A stretch of DNA of 25,292 nucleotides from a virus: the IMG/VR virus record IMGVR_UViG_3300042331_000239, positions 1-25,292 of that record. One strand, written 5' to 3'. The notes under the pieces were generated by a model. It saw nothing but the letters and a program-made list of their open reading frames with translations, did not search any database and was not told the origin of the DNA. The translations under genes and the position numbers were made by a program. Each line of letters begins with the position of its first letter. The first letter of the stretch is position 1. Below, in pieces: positions 1 to 5,912 of this stretch.

Positions 1-717
1 CAGCAGGTCAGGCTCGCCGCGCCGAAGCGCCCGCCTAGCTGCCTCCGCCCCCGCGTTGGCCCCGGCCCACAGACCTCCGGCCACCGTGTCGCCCATGTTC
101 GAGATGTTCGTCAGCGTTCCCTGCGCTCCGATCAGCGAGTACTGCGGGAAGTTCGCACCCATCCACGAGGAGTGCCGTTCCGGCTCGTTCTCACCAGAGT
201 CGTGGTAGTCGGAGGCGTCCAGCCACGAGGCGGCACGGTTGCGTGCCCGGTCCTGATCGCTCGCTCCCCCGGCCCACAGGTTCGGCCCGGCGTTGTAGTC
301 CACCTCGACCGGGAACCCCTCTTCGTCCTTGGCGTGCGTGTGCCCGCCCTCCGTCAGGTCGCGGATGTTGACGACGTTCTTTCGCCCGAGCGCGGCGTTG
401 AGCAGGTTGGCGTCCCGCATGCTCGCGTGTGCGTTCTGGTCCCCGGGGCCGAGCGCGTACCAGCTGCTGCCGGTCTTCTCGCTGACGGCATCCCTCTCCG
501 CAGGTGATATCCCGGGCGCTTGCCCAGCTGCGGAGTTGGCGATTGCGGAGTCCAGCTGCTCGACCAGCGGCAGGCGCTCTTCTGGTGTTCCCTCCAGCAG
601 GATGCGCGCAGCCTCGACCGGGTCAGCGTCGGGCAGTCGCTTGAGGACTACCTCTGCCAGCTTGCCCAGCATCCGCTGACGGGCATCGTCGATGAAGGCG
701 TCGTGGTCGTACTCCAT
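1..717 (-). CDS. Unknown phage protein, partial (C-terminus off left edge)
   Basis: This is an uninterrupted minus-strand frame of 239 codons from an ATG at 717-715 to the window edge, with no stop reached. I do not recognise the family. The N-terminal 80 residues are charged and probably helical (MEYDHDAFIDDARQ...). The middle is polar and rich in Asp, Asn and His. The last 45 visible residues are Gly/Ala-rich with a Leu/Ile/Met pattern, then Arg-rich, which could be an amphipathic or membrane-active segment; that is inference. It is the only clear gene on this strand and is transcribed away from the virion operon. There is no convincing Shine-Dalgarno site. Instead a hairpin with a CCATAAA loop lies directly before the ATG (717-734). 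The frame stays open further upstream, so the start is likely but not certain. Codon choice resembles the rightward genes. Confidence 0.75.
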   Translation of the reverse strand, partial: MEYDHDAFIDDARQRMLGKLAEVVLKRLPDADPVEAARILLEGTPEERLPLVEQLDSAIANSAAGQAPGISPAERDAVSEKTGSSWYALGPGDQNAHASMRDANLLNAALGRKNVVNIRDLTEGGHTHAKDEEGFPVEVDYNAGPNLWAGGASDQDRARNRAASWLDASDYHDSGENEPERHSSWMGANFPQYSLIGAQGTLTNISNMGDTVAGGLWAGANAGAEAARRALRRGEPDLL

Positions 718-734
718 ACGGGGTTTATGGCGTA
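717..734 (-). promoter_or_regulatory. CCATAAA-loop hairpin at the minus-strand gene start (element D)
   Basis: Read on the minus strand, TACG pairs with CGTA around the loop CCATAAACCC, and the ATG at 717-715 begins at the last base of the second arm. The core CCATAAA (730-724) is the same as in the elements at 7919-7925, 11345-11351 and 24683-24689. Whether it acts as DNA (promoter, operator) or RNA is not known. The stem is only 4 bp plus a possible G-U pair, so this copy is the weakest as a structure. Confidence 0.4.
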
Positions 735-747
735 CTCGCGGCAGCGC

Positions 748-767
748 GGGCCATAAGTCTCCTAGAC
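748..767 (+). promoter_or_regulatory. Degenerate CCATAA element upstream of the CAP gene (element E)
   Basis: GGCCATAA (749-756) lies 38 bp before the CAP-domain gene and is followed by GTCTCCTAGAC (757-767), a small palindrome that repeats the GTCTCC word found in the arms of the elements at 7907 and 24670. It faces the opposite way from element D, so the divergent spacer carries one copy for each direction. The core has CCATAAG instead of CCATAAA and the hairpin geometry differs, so membership in the family is tentative. Confidence 0.3.
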
Positions 768-793
768 CTTTGCCCCAAGCATCGAGGTGACTC

Positions 794-1237
794 ATGCGGC
801 TGACACTTGCCGCCCTGCTGTGCGTCGTCGCATCGCAGTTCGCGTTCGCGGAAAACCGCCTGATCCGCACCGAGTGCGATGGCAAGACCTGCCGTCGCGT
901 GACCATCGGTAGCGAGTGGGAATACCGGATCGTTGACCTCGTGAACGGCGAGCGTCGTCAGCGTGGCCTGCGCCCTCTCGCAGTCGCCGCGCCGCTGATG
1001 AACTTCGCCCGCTCGTGGAGCGGCAAGCAGGCCAACCAGCGCCGCATGTACCACTCCGGCGGGCCGTATGGCGAGAACGTGGCCTACGGTCAGCGCGACC
1101 CGGCGGAAGTCATGCGGGCATGGATGAACTCGCCCGGGCATCGCGCAAACATCCTCAACAGTCGCTACTCGACCATCGGCGTCGGCGTCGTCGTCGCTGC
1201 GAGCGGCCAGCCCTACTACACGCAAGTCTTTCGATAG
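794..1237 (+). CDS. Exported CAP-domain (SCP/PR1, YkwD-like) protein
   Basis: This is a 147-residue protein with a signal peptide (Met-Arg start, hydrophobic core at residues 3-18, likely cut after AFA at 19), so it is probably exported. Residues 45-147 form a compact CAP domain: an NGER-type opening at 51-54, GLRPL at 58-62, MYH with His87, GEN with Glu94, a helix with Glu105, and SPGHRANIL with His116, then IGVGV and YYTQVF at the end. The His/Glu/Glu/His set typical of CAP cavities is present. The bacterial YkwD-like branch is widespread, but the reaction is unsettled for most members. GAGGTGA at 784-790 supports the start. It is the first gene of the rightward virion block, so it may be released late in infection to act on the envelope, or be carried on the virion; that is inference. 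Two extra Cys (28, 33) could form a disulfide. Confidence 0.88.
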   Translation: MRLTLAALLCVVASQFAFAENRLIRTECDGKTCRRVTIGSEWEYRIVDLVNGERRQRGLRPLAVAAPLMNFARSWSGKQANQRRMYHSGGPYGENVAYGQRDPAEVMRAWMNSPGHRANILNSRYSTIGVGVVVAASGQPYYTQVFR

Positions 1238-1267
1238 TCCCCACCCTCACCCCAAGCGAGGTAGCCC

Positions 1268-2347
1268 ATGTCCGACGAAGAAATGCTGGACGACGAGACT
1301 CCCGAGAACGACTCCCCCGAGCAGGATTTGCCCGAGGTAGACGAACAGCCGGAGGTGACCGATGAGGCACCCGAGCAGGAGATCGAGGCACCAGCTGCCC
1401 CAAGAAGCCCATTCGATGCGTTTAAGTCTCTGCCTGACTTCCAAGGCGCTGACGAACGCACGATTGCGCAGCGTCTCTACCAATCTCTCGAACGAGAGAA
1501 ACAGGCAACGCACGCTCTCTCCCAGTACCAGCAACTCATGCCGGTCGCGCAGGAGTACCTCGCCAACCGACCCGAGTACGACAAGTGGCGTGCGGCGCAG
1601 CAGGCTCCCGCCCAGCCCGTAGCCCAGCCCCCGCAGAAGCAGGAGGACTCGTGGTGGAATCCTCCCCAGCTGCGGGACGCCTACAAGCGGTACATCGTCA
1701 AGGACGAGCATGGCCGCGACACCATCGCCACCGACGCTCCGCTGGACGCCCGGCACGCGATCACCGAGTTCTTTCAGTACAAGCAGGCGTTCGCGGAAAA
1801 GTTCCTCTCCAACCCGGAAGAGGCGCTCTCCCCGATGGTCACTCGTCTGGCGCAGCAGCAGGCGGAGCAGATCGTTCGCGGCCAGATGGAAGAGCAGGCG
1901 CGCACTCAGTACGTCGCGTCCATCGAGCAGGAAAACCGCGATTGGCTATACGACACAAACGGGAATGTATCACCCGAGGGTGCCGCGGCCAGAACATATA
2001 TCGAACAGGCAGCGTCCTTGGGCATTGCTTCACCGCAGGCCCGCTGGGACTACGCCTTGAAGATGGTCGAACGCGACCTTCAGACACAGGTTTTGGCGGC
2101 GCAGACAAGGACTCAATCCCAGCAGGCATTCCAGCAGCAGCTTGATCAGTTTGCTCCGGCGAGCGTGGTTCCCACCGCGCCTCCGCGACAGACGCAGGCC
2201 GAAGCGAACATGGACTACCTGCGACGAGCAGCTTCCCGAACCGCCAATCGAGCAGGTGTGACAACGAACAGCCCCGAAGCCGCACGCAAGGGGATGAGTT
2301 ATGCCGAGCAACTTCGCTCGCAACTTTCAGACGACGGGCTGATCTAG
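1268..2347 (+). CDS. Putative capsid scaffolding protein
   Basis: This 359-residue protein has a very acidic N-terminal 45 residues (runs of Asp/Glu with Pro), then a long Gln-, Ala- and Glu-rich, mostly helical body with coiled-coil character, and a small basic region at the C-terminus (about 310-340). This composition and its place directly before the major capsid gene are typical of phage scaffolds, which template procapsid assembly and are removed before packaging. No protease domain is visible. GAGGTAG about 5 nt before the ATG supports the start. The leader (CCCCAAGC then GAGGT then CATG) resembles that of the CAP gene upstream. The assignment rests on composition and order, not on a catalytic motif. 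Confidence 0.8.
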   Translation: MSDEEMLDDETPENDSPEQDLPEVDEQPEVTDEAPEQEIEAPAAPRSPFDAFKSLPDFQGADERTIAQRLYQSLEREKQATHALSQYQQLMPVAQEYLANRPEYDKWRAAQQAPAQPVAQPPQKQEDSWWNPPQLRDAYKRYIVKDEHGRDTIATDAPLDARHAITEFFQYKQAFAEKFLSNPEEALSPMVTRLAQQQAEQIVRGQMEEQARTQYVASIEQENRDWLYDTNGNVSPEGAAARTYIEQAASLGIASPQARWDYALKMVERDLQTQVLAAQTRTQSQQAFQQQLDQFAPASVVPTAPPRQTQAEANMDYLRRAASRTANRAGVTTNSPEAARKGMSYAEQLRSQLSDDGLI

Positions 2348-2375
2348 GTCAGCCACAGCACGAAAAGGAATGCAC

Positions 2376-3494
2376 ATGGCCAGTACTACTGATTGGGCGA
2401 GGGCTATCGGCACATCGCTGACGAACTACCTGCGGCAAGAGGAAATTGCAGTCCTCCGCAAGTTCCGCGTCCTCGCTTCTCTCGAAGCGAGCGGCAACGT
2501 GCTGACCAATCAGTCGGGCAGAGGCTTTTCGTGGGAGGTGAGATTTCGTAACCAGCCCGTGTCCGCGAACAACGGAGAGACTCCGCGGGTCTTCAGCCGC
2601 CAGAATCTCTGGAAGACGGCAAAGCTCGATTGGCGCGGGTATCAATGCACCGATGCGATCCTGCGACGGGAGATGTTGGAAAACCGCGGTCAGCAGGCGC
2701 TGATCAACGTCGCCGGGAAGATGAGCGCGCGGTTGCAGGAGTCGGTCGAGCAGCACCTCTCGCGTGAGGTCTACACCGACGGCGATGCCCCGGGCAACGA
2801 GCATCGGTTCTGCGGCCTCGACACGTTCACCGGCTACGACGGCACCGTGAACGTGGACGACGGCACGAAGCGCGCCGCCAACGCCGCGGACCCGTTCTGC
2901 TGGGCGAAGGACACCTACGCCGGTCTTTCGACCGAACTGGGTGCCGAGGCTGGCTCGCAGCTGGAGAAGGGCAGCTGGCCCAACGTGGCGTGCGATGAGT
3001 CCTACGACTACTACACGCCGATCCTCACAAATTACACCTCGACGTTCTTCAAGGGGGCCACGCCCACTTGGAAGGATCAGTGCGTCGAGGCGGTGCGCGA
3101 GGCGATTCATCAAACCAAAAGAAATGATTCTAAGGAATCCGCCATCGACCTCGTGCTTCTCGACCGTCGCATGTTCATCGACTACATGAACCGGCTCGAC
3201 TCGAAGGAGCGCACCATCGTCACGAAGACGAACGGTCTGAAGTCCTACGGGTTCAGCGATGTGTTCGAGCAGGACGGGGTCGAAATCTCGACGGAATATT
3301 CGGTTCCGACGGGCTGCGGCTACGGCGTCAGCATCGGCAACATGTACCTCCACTGCATGGAGTCGCAGCTGATCACCGCCGAGGGGCCGTACTTTAACCA
3401 GCACAACCAAGCTTACGAATACGTCGCTTCGGTTCTCGCCAACCTGCGCATGGTCAGTCCGCGCAACTTCTTCAAACTCGTCGCAGCCGCCTGA
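2376..3494 (+). CDS. Major capsid protein
   Basis: This 372-residue protein directly follows the scaffold and fits a phage major capsid protein in length and pattern: a helical N-terminus (TDWARAIGTSLTNYLRQEE), a strand-rich region at 45-90, a long helix near 95-130 and a C-terminal part ending ANLRMVSPRNFFKL. The family is probably HK97-fold, but I see no diagnostic motif for a subgroup. An ATG at 2370 is also in frame, but AAGGA touches it; the ATG at 2376 has correct spacing and is preferred. The protein has several Cys, including HRFCGLDTF and FCWAKD, which may be surface loops. An AT-richer patch at about 3110-3140 (aaaccaaaagaaatgattct) differs slightly from the surrounding codon use. 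Confidence 0.87.
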   Translation: MASTTDWARAIGTSLTNYLRQEEIAVLRKFRVLASLEASGNVLTNQSGRGFSWEVRFRNQPVSANNGETPRVFSRQNLWKTAKLDWRGYQCTDAILRREMLENRGQQALINVAGKMSARLQESVEQHLSREVYTDGDAPGNEHRFCGLDTFTGYDGTVNVDDGTKRAANAADPFCWAKDTYAGLSTELGAEAGSQLEKGSWPNVACDESYDYYTPILTNYTSTFFKGATPTWKDQCVEAVREAIHQTKRNDSKESAIDLVLLDRRMFIDYMNRLDSKERTIVTKTNGLKSYGFSDVFEQDGVEISTEYSVPTGCGYGVSIGNMYLHCMESQLITAEGPYFNQHNQAYEYVASVLANLRMVSPRNFFKLVAAA

Positions 3495-3512
3495 TCCTAA
3501 GAAAGGGAAACC

Positions 3513-4034
3513 ATGTCCTACACGTTCGACCCCGGGTTCAGCCGCGGCCAAGTCCTTGGCACCGTCTGGAACCACCCCATCGAGAAGACCGACCCCGCCG
3601 TCACGGGACGGTCGCAGGTCTTCACGAAGAAGCAGTTCACCGACGTTCACGCCAAGACGGGTGCGGTTCTCTCCAACGAGATCGTCACCTGCGTGGCCGT
3701 GCCGAACGACACCGGCGCTCCGGTCCTCCCGGGGGCCAAGCTGGTCGTCAAGGGCTACGACGGCGTGGTGGACGAGTACCTCCCCGCCGCTGGCTGCCCG
3801 GACAAGGAAGTGTTCTGGCTCGTGATCGACGGCCCGACGCAGCAGCCGCTGGGCACCCGCGTCTCGCTGGGCGTGAAGGGCACGCCTACGCCCCGGCTCG
3901 TCATCGACGCGAACGGCGACGAAGTCCCCGAGCCGTCCGGTAACCCCGATCAGTCCGGTACGACCGATCCGGTCGATCCCGCGCCGCCCGGTACGACCGA
4001 TCCGGTCGATCCCGCGCCGTCCGTTGACCCGTAG
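3513..4034 (+). CDS. Putative capsid decoration / head-stabilising protein
   Basis: This 173-residue protein starts 18 bp after the capsid gene, with AAGGG ahead of the ATG. Residues 1-130 are strand-rich with few helices, ending in a hydrophobic LGTRVSLGVKGT segment, consistent with a small beta-domain head protein. From residue 137 on it turns into a Pro/Asp/Thr-rich low-complexity tail containing an 11-residue repeat (GTTDPVDPAPP-type, two copies plus a partial third). A gene in this position often encodes a decoration or cement protein that sits on the capsid, and the extended acidic tail could project from the shell. That role is inferred from order and composition only. Confidence 0.55.
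   Translation: MSYTFDPGFSRGQVLGTVWNHPIEKTDPAVTGRSQVFTKKQFTDVHAKTGAVLSNEIVTCVAVPNDTGAPVLPGAKLVVKGYDGVVDEYLPAAGCPDKEVFWLVIDGPTQQPLGTRVSLGVKGTPTPRLVIDANGDEVPEPSGNPDQSGTTDPVDPAPPGTTDPVDPAPSVDP
3955..4019 (+). repeat. Two 32-bp tandem direct repeats, period 33 bp
   Basis: Positions 3955-3986 and 3988-4019 are identical 32-mers starting CCGGTACGACCG and ending CCCGCGCCG. The 33-bp period keeps the frame and duplicates 11 residues in the tail of the decoration-like protein. A diverged partial copy (CCGGTAACCCCGATCAGT) precedes them. The identity of the two copies points to recent slippage, so copy number may vary between relatives. Confidence 0.9.
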
Positions 4035-4059
4035 TGATCCCTGTCAGAAGGAGTCTGCC

Positions 4060-4284
4060 ATGCGTGGTTTCGTCTTTGCGCTGATCGCTCTCGTCGCCTT
4101 CCCGGTCGTGGCCGAGGAAGCCGCCAAGAACGCACGCGAACTGGGCGAGCAGGTGCATGTGATCAAGAAGAAGGCCCGCGCCGAAAAGGCTTCGGCCTAT
4201 CGGAAGTTCAAGGCCAAGAAACTGGACGCCCGGTCCAAGGCGTGGACGGCGTCGGAAGAGGCTGCCAGCAAAGCGGGCAAGTGA
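4060..4284 (+). CDS. Small exported Lys/Ala-rich protein
   Basis: This is a 74-residue protein. Residues 1-18 are a clear signal peptide or single membrane anchor (MRGFVFALIALVAFPVVAEE), with a plausible cut after VVA. The rest is a highly charged helix rich in Lys, Ala, Glu and Arg with no Cys, looking like a basic coiled coil. A longer reading from 4024 is possible, but AAGGAG at 4048-4053 points to the ATG at 4060, which also puts the hydrophobic segment at the N-terminus. The function is unknown. A secreted basic helix inside a virion gene block could be a lysis or envelope factor, or a DNA-compacting internal protein, but no family is recognised. Confidence 0.65.
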   Translation: MRGFVFALIALVAFPVVAEEAAKNARELGEQVHVIKKKARAEKASAYRKFKAKKLDARSKAWTASEEAASKAGK

Positions 4285-4310
4285 CCCCGGGGCGGTGGAG
4301 TGGCGCTGCC

Positions 4311-4337
4311 GGGCGGCTGGGGGAAACCTCGCCGCCC
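4311..4337 (+). promoter_or_regulatory. Stable GAAA-capped hairpin upstream of the 4361 gene
   Basis: GGGCGGC (4311-4317) pairs with GCCGCCC (4331-4337). Inside, after one bulged T, GGGG (4319-4322) pairs with CCTC (4327-4330) around a GAAA tetraloop (4323-4326). Eleven pairs with a GNRA-type loop make a stable RNA stem. Only two T follow, so a simple intrinsic terminator is unlikely. It may protect or space the downstream mRNA. Confidence 0.5.
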
Positions 4338-4360
4338 TTGGCGTAGATAGAGGACGGCCA

Positions 4361-4744
4361 GTGCCAAACATCAACCCTCTTCAAGACCTCCACACGTTCC
4401 ATTCGGGACAGTCCCCGAGCCAGAGTAGTTCCCGCAGTGTGAACTACGACTACACGGGGCAGGCGCTCGCCAACAAGTACGGCGAGCAGCTGGGCAGCCT
4501 GCGGGCGTCCCACAACCAAGCCTTGATGGACGACCCCCTGTCGGCCAGAGCCACCGGCTCGCGCATCCGCGACCTCCAACGCTACCTGTCCGCGTACAAG
4601 CGCGGCGGCAACCTTCCCGATCAGGAAGTCATCCCGGGCGTCCGCATCGACTCGCAGACGGAGTCGAACAACACCGGGGAATCCCGCGGCCCATCGTTCC
4701 AGTTCCACGACCCCATGCGCATGCACCTGCAAGCACAAAAATGA
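4361..4744 (+). CDS. Unknown small virion-block protein
   Basis: I prefer a GTG start at 4361 because GAGGA (4350-4354) lies 6 nt upstream, giving 127 residues beginning PNINPLQDLHTFHSGQ. An in-frame ATG at 4295 would add 22 residues but reads through the hairpin at 4311-4337 and lacks a ribosome site. The protein is polar, Ser/Gln-rich at the N-terminus, with a helical middle (LANKYGEQLGSLRASHNQALM, then RIRDLQRYLSAYKR) and a polar tail. The family is not recognised. Its stop overlaps the next gene in an ATGA, so the two are probably translated together and may form one structure. Confidence 0.6.
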   Translation: MPNINPLQDLHTFHSGQSPSQSSSRSVNYDYTGQALANKYGEQLGSLRASHNQALMDDPLSARATGSRIRDLQRYLSAYKRGGNLPDQEVIPGVRIDSQTESNNTGESRGPSFQFHDPMRMHLQAQK

Positions 4745-5271
4745 GCAACTACTACTCCCAGTACCAGATGGCCTCCAACGCCCCGCACCGCGGTGGCCTT
4801 CTCTCCGCCTTGACCGCCAACGCCGATGCAGCTGCCGAGAGCCGCATCGCCGCCAACCGGGCTGCGCGGGCCGAGGCAGCTGGCAGTCAGGCCGGATCGG
4901 CCAGCCTCCAGAACTACTCCCGCGGCGCGTCCGACCATCTCTACGACGAGGCCACCCGACAGCAGGCTCGTTCCGACAGCGCCTCCGGCCAGCTGGAGAC
5001 TATGGAAGGCTGGCGGCAGGCCGACCATGAGCGCGCCCTGCAAGCCGGTGCCAGCGACCAGCGGCAGTACGAAGCCGAGACGAAGCGCTATGTGTCCGAC
5101 AACGACCTCCGCGCGCAGGCCGGGTGGGCTAATGCCATCAACGGCATGGGCGGCGGCGGTTCGTCGGGTGGCGGTCTGGCGTCCTCCGGGTCGCCGGGGA
5201 TGCAGCTGTACGGTGCGAGCGGCCAGCGGATTGGCGGCACGCCGTTCTCGTCGTCGCTCCTGCGGAAATAG
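4741..5271 (+). CDS. Ala/Ser/Gly-rich putative internal virion protein
   Basis: This 176-residue protein overlaps the previous stop by ATGA. Residues 20-125 are a long Ala-rich helix with many Arg, Gln and Glu (coiled-coil like), followed by a Gly/Ser-rich linker at about 137-150 and a short polar tail. There are no Cys, signal peptide or membrane span. The composition resembles the protein at 24709-25113 (Ala-rich, helical, Arg-rich), though I cannot align them convincingly. Ala-rich helical proteins near head genes of short-tailed phages are often internal or ejected virion proteins; here that is inference. It is the last gene before the terminator at 5296. Confidence 0.55.
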   Translation: MSNYYSQYQMASNAPHRGGLLSALTANADAAAESRIAANRAARAEAAGSQAGSASLQNYSRGASDHLYDEATRQQARSDSASGQLETMEGWRQADHERALQAGASDQRQYEAETKRYVSDNDLRAQAGWANAINGMGGGGSSGGGLASSGSPGMQLYGASGQRIGGTPFSSSLLRK

Positions 5272-5295
5272 CCAGCGCGTGCTGGCAGCTTGGGG

Positions 5296-5333
5296 CCGAC
5301 CCGACAGGGACGCCTGTTGGGTCGGTTTCTGTT
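5296..5333 (+). terminator. Strong intrinsic terminator
   Basis: CCGACCCGACAGG (5296-5308) pairs with CCTGTTGGGTCGG (5313-5325) over 13 positions, with a single G-U pair, around a GACG tetraloop, followed directly by TTTCTGTT. This is a classic rho-independent terminator. It sits between the head genes and the packaging genes. The Shine-Dalgarno site of the next gene (GGAGGA, 5334-5339) begins right after the T-rich stretch. Confidence 0.85.
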
Positions 5334-5342
5334 GGAGGACAG

Positions 5343-5912
5343 ATGGGCCAGATGAAGATTTGCGAGGACTGTGGCGGGGAGCGTGAGGACACTCCCATCA
5401 ACTTCCCGGTGTTTCGGAAGCGCCGTCTGAAGTGTCTCTCTTGCGTGGTGAAGCGCCGTCGGATGGTGACCGAGCGCCGCAAGGAGCGCCGGGCGCGTGA
5501 GATGCAGCGCCTTGAGGACGACGCCGTTGACACCATGCTCGCCGGGGCTGCCCGCGGCGGCAGCGACATTCCCCACTCCGCGGAGTTGCTGGAGCAGGTG
5601 ATGCACTGCTTCGGGGGTGTCAACGGGTTCTCGAACCTGCTGATGAAAAACTACTTCGACTGTGCCCCCGGTGGGCCGCAGCGCACAAAGATTCTTGAAC
5701 TGATTACCAAGCTGGTGACCACCAACGCTTCGCAGGGCGGCTCGAAGAAGCCCTTGATGATGTGGAGCGAGGACGAGTTGAACGCCGAGTTGGACGCCCG
5801 ACTCCAGCAGGCGGTGGAGCAGTTCCTGCCCCATCAGGCTGCTGCGGCTCTCCCGGTGGTCGAGGAGATATCCCTTGAAACCCCTGCCGAACATTCCGAT
5901 ACAGACCAGTAG
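5343..5912 (+). CDS. Zinc-ribbon protein, putative small terminase subunit
   Basis: This 189-residue protein has two CxxC pairs near its N-terminus (CEDC at 7-10 and CLSC at 31-34), probably one zinc ribbon, followed by a strongly basic helix at 37-55 (KRRRMVTERRKERRAR) suited to nucleic-acid binding. The rest is helical and ends in an acidic tail. It lies directly before the large terminase and overlaps it by 38 nt, the usual place for the small subunit that recognises phage DNA. Known small subunits use helix-turn-helix or coiled-coil folds, so the zinc ribbon is unusual, and a different DNA-binding or regulatory role is possible. GGAGGA at 5334-5339 supports the start. Being placed just after a terminator, it probably needs its own transcript or read-through. 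Confidence 0.5.
   Translation: MGQMKICEDCGGEREDTPINFPVFRKRRLKCLSCVVKRRRMVTERRKERRAREMQRLEDDAVDTMLAGAARGGSDIPHSAELLEQVMHCFGGVNGFSNLLMKNYFDCAPGGPQRTKILELITKLVTTNASQGGSKKPLMMWSEDELNAELDARLQQAVEQFLPHQAAAALPVVEEISLETPAEHSDTDQ

Noticed and set aside
172-756. Plus-strand frames opposite the first gene
   Set aside because: They lie across an unbroken 239-codon minus-strand frame with better amino-acid composition and codon choice. The plus frames are Arg/Val/Ser-rich mirrors with no ribosome sites.
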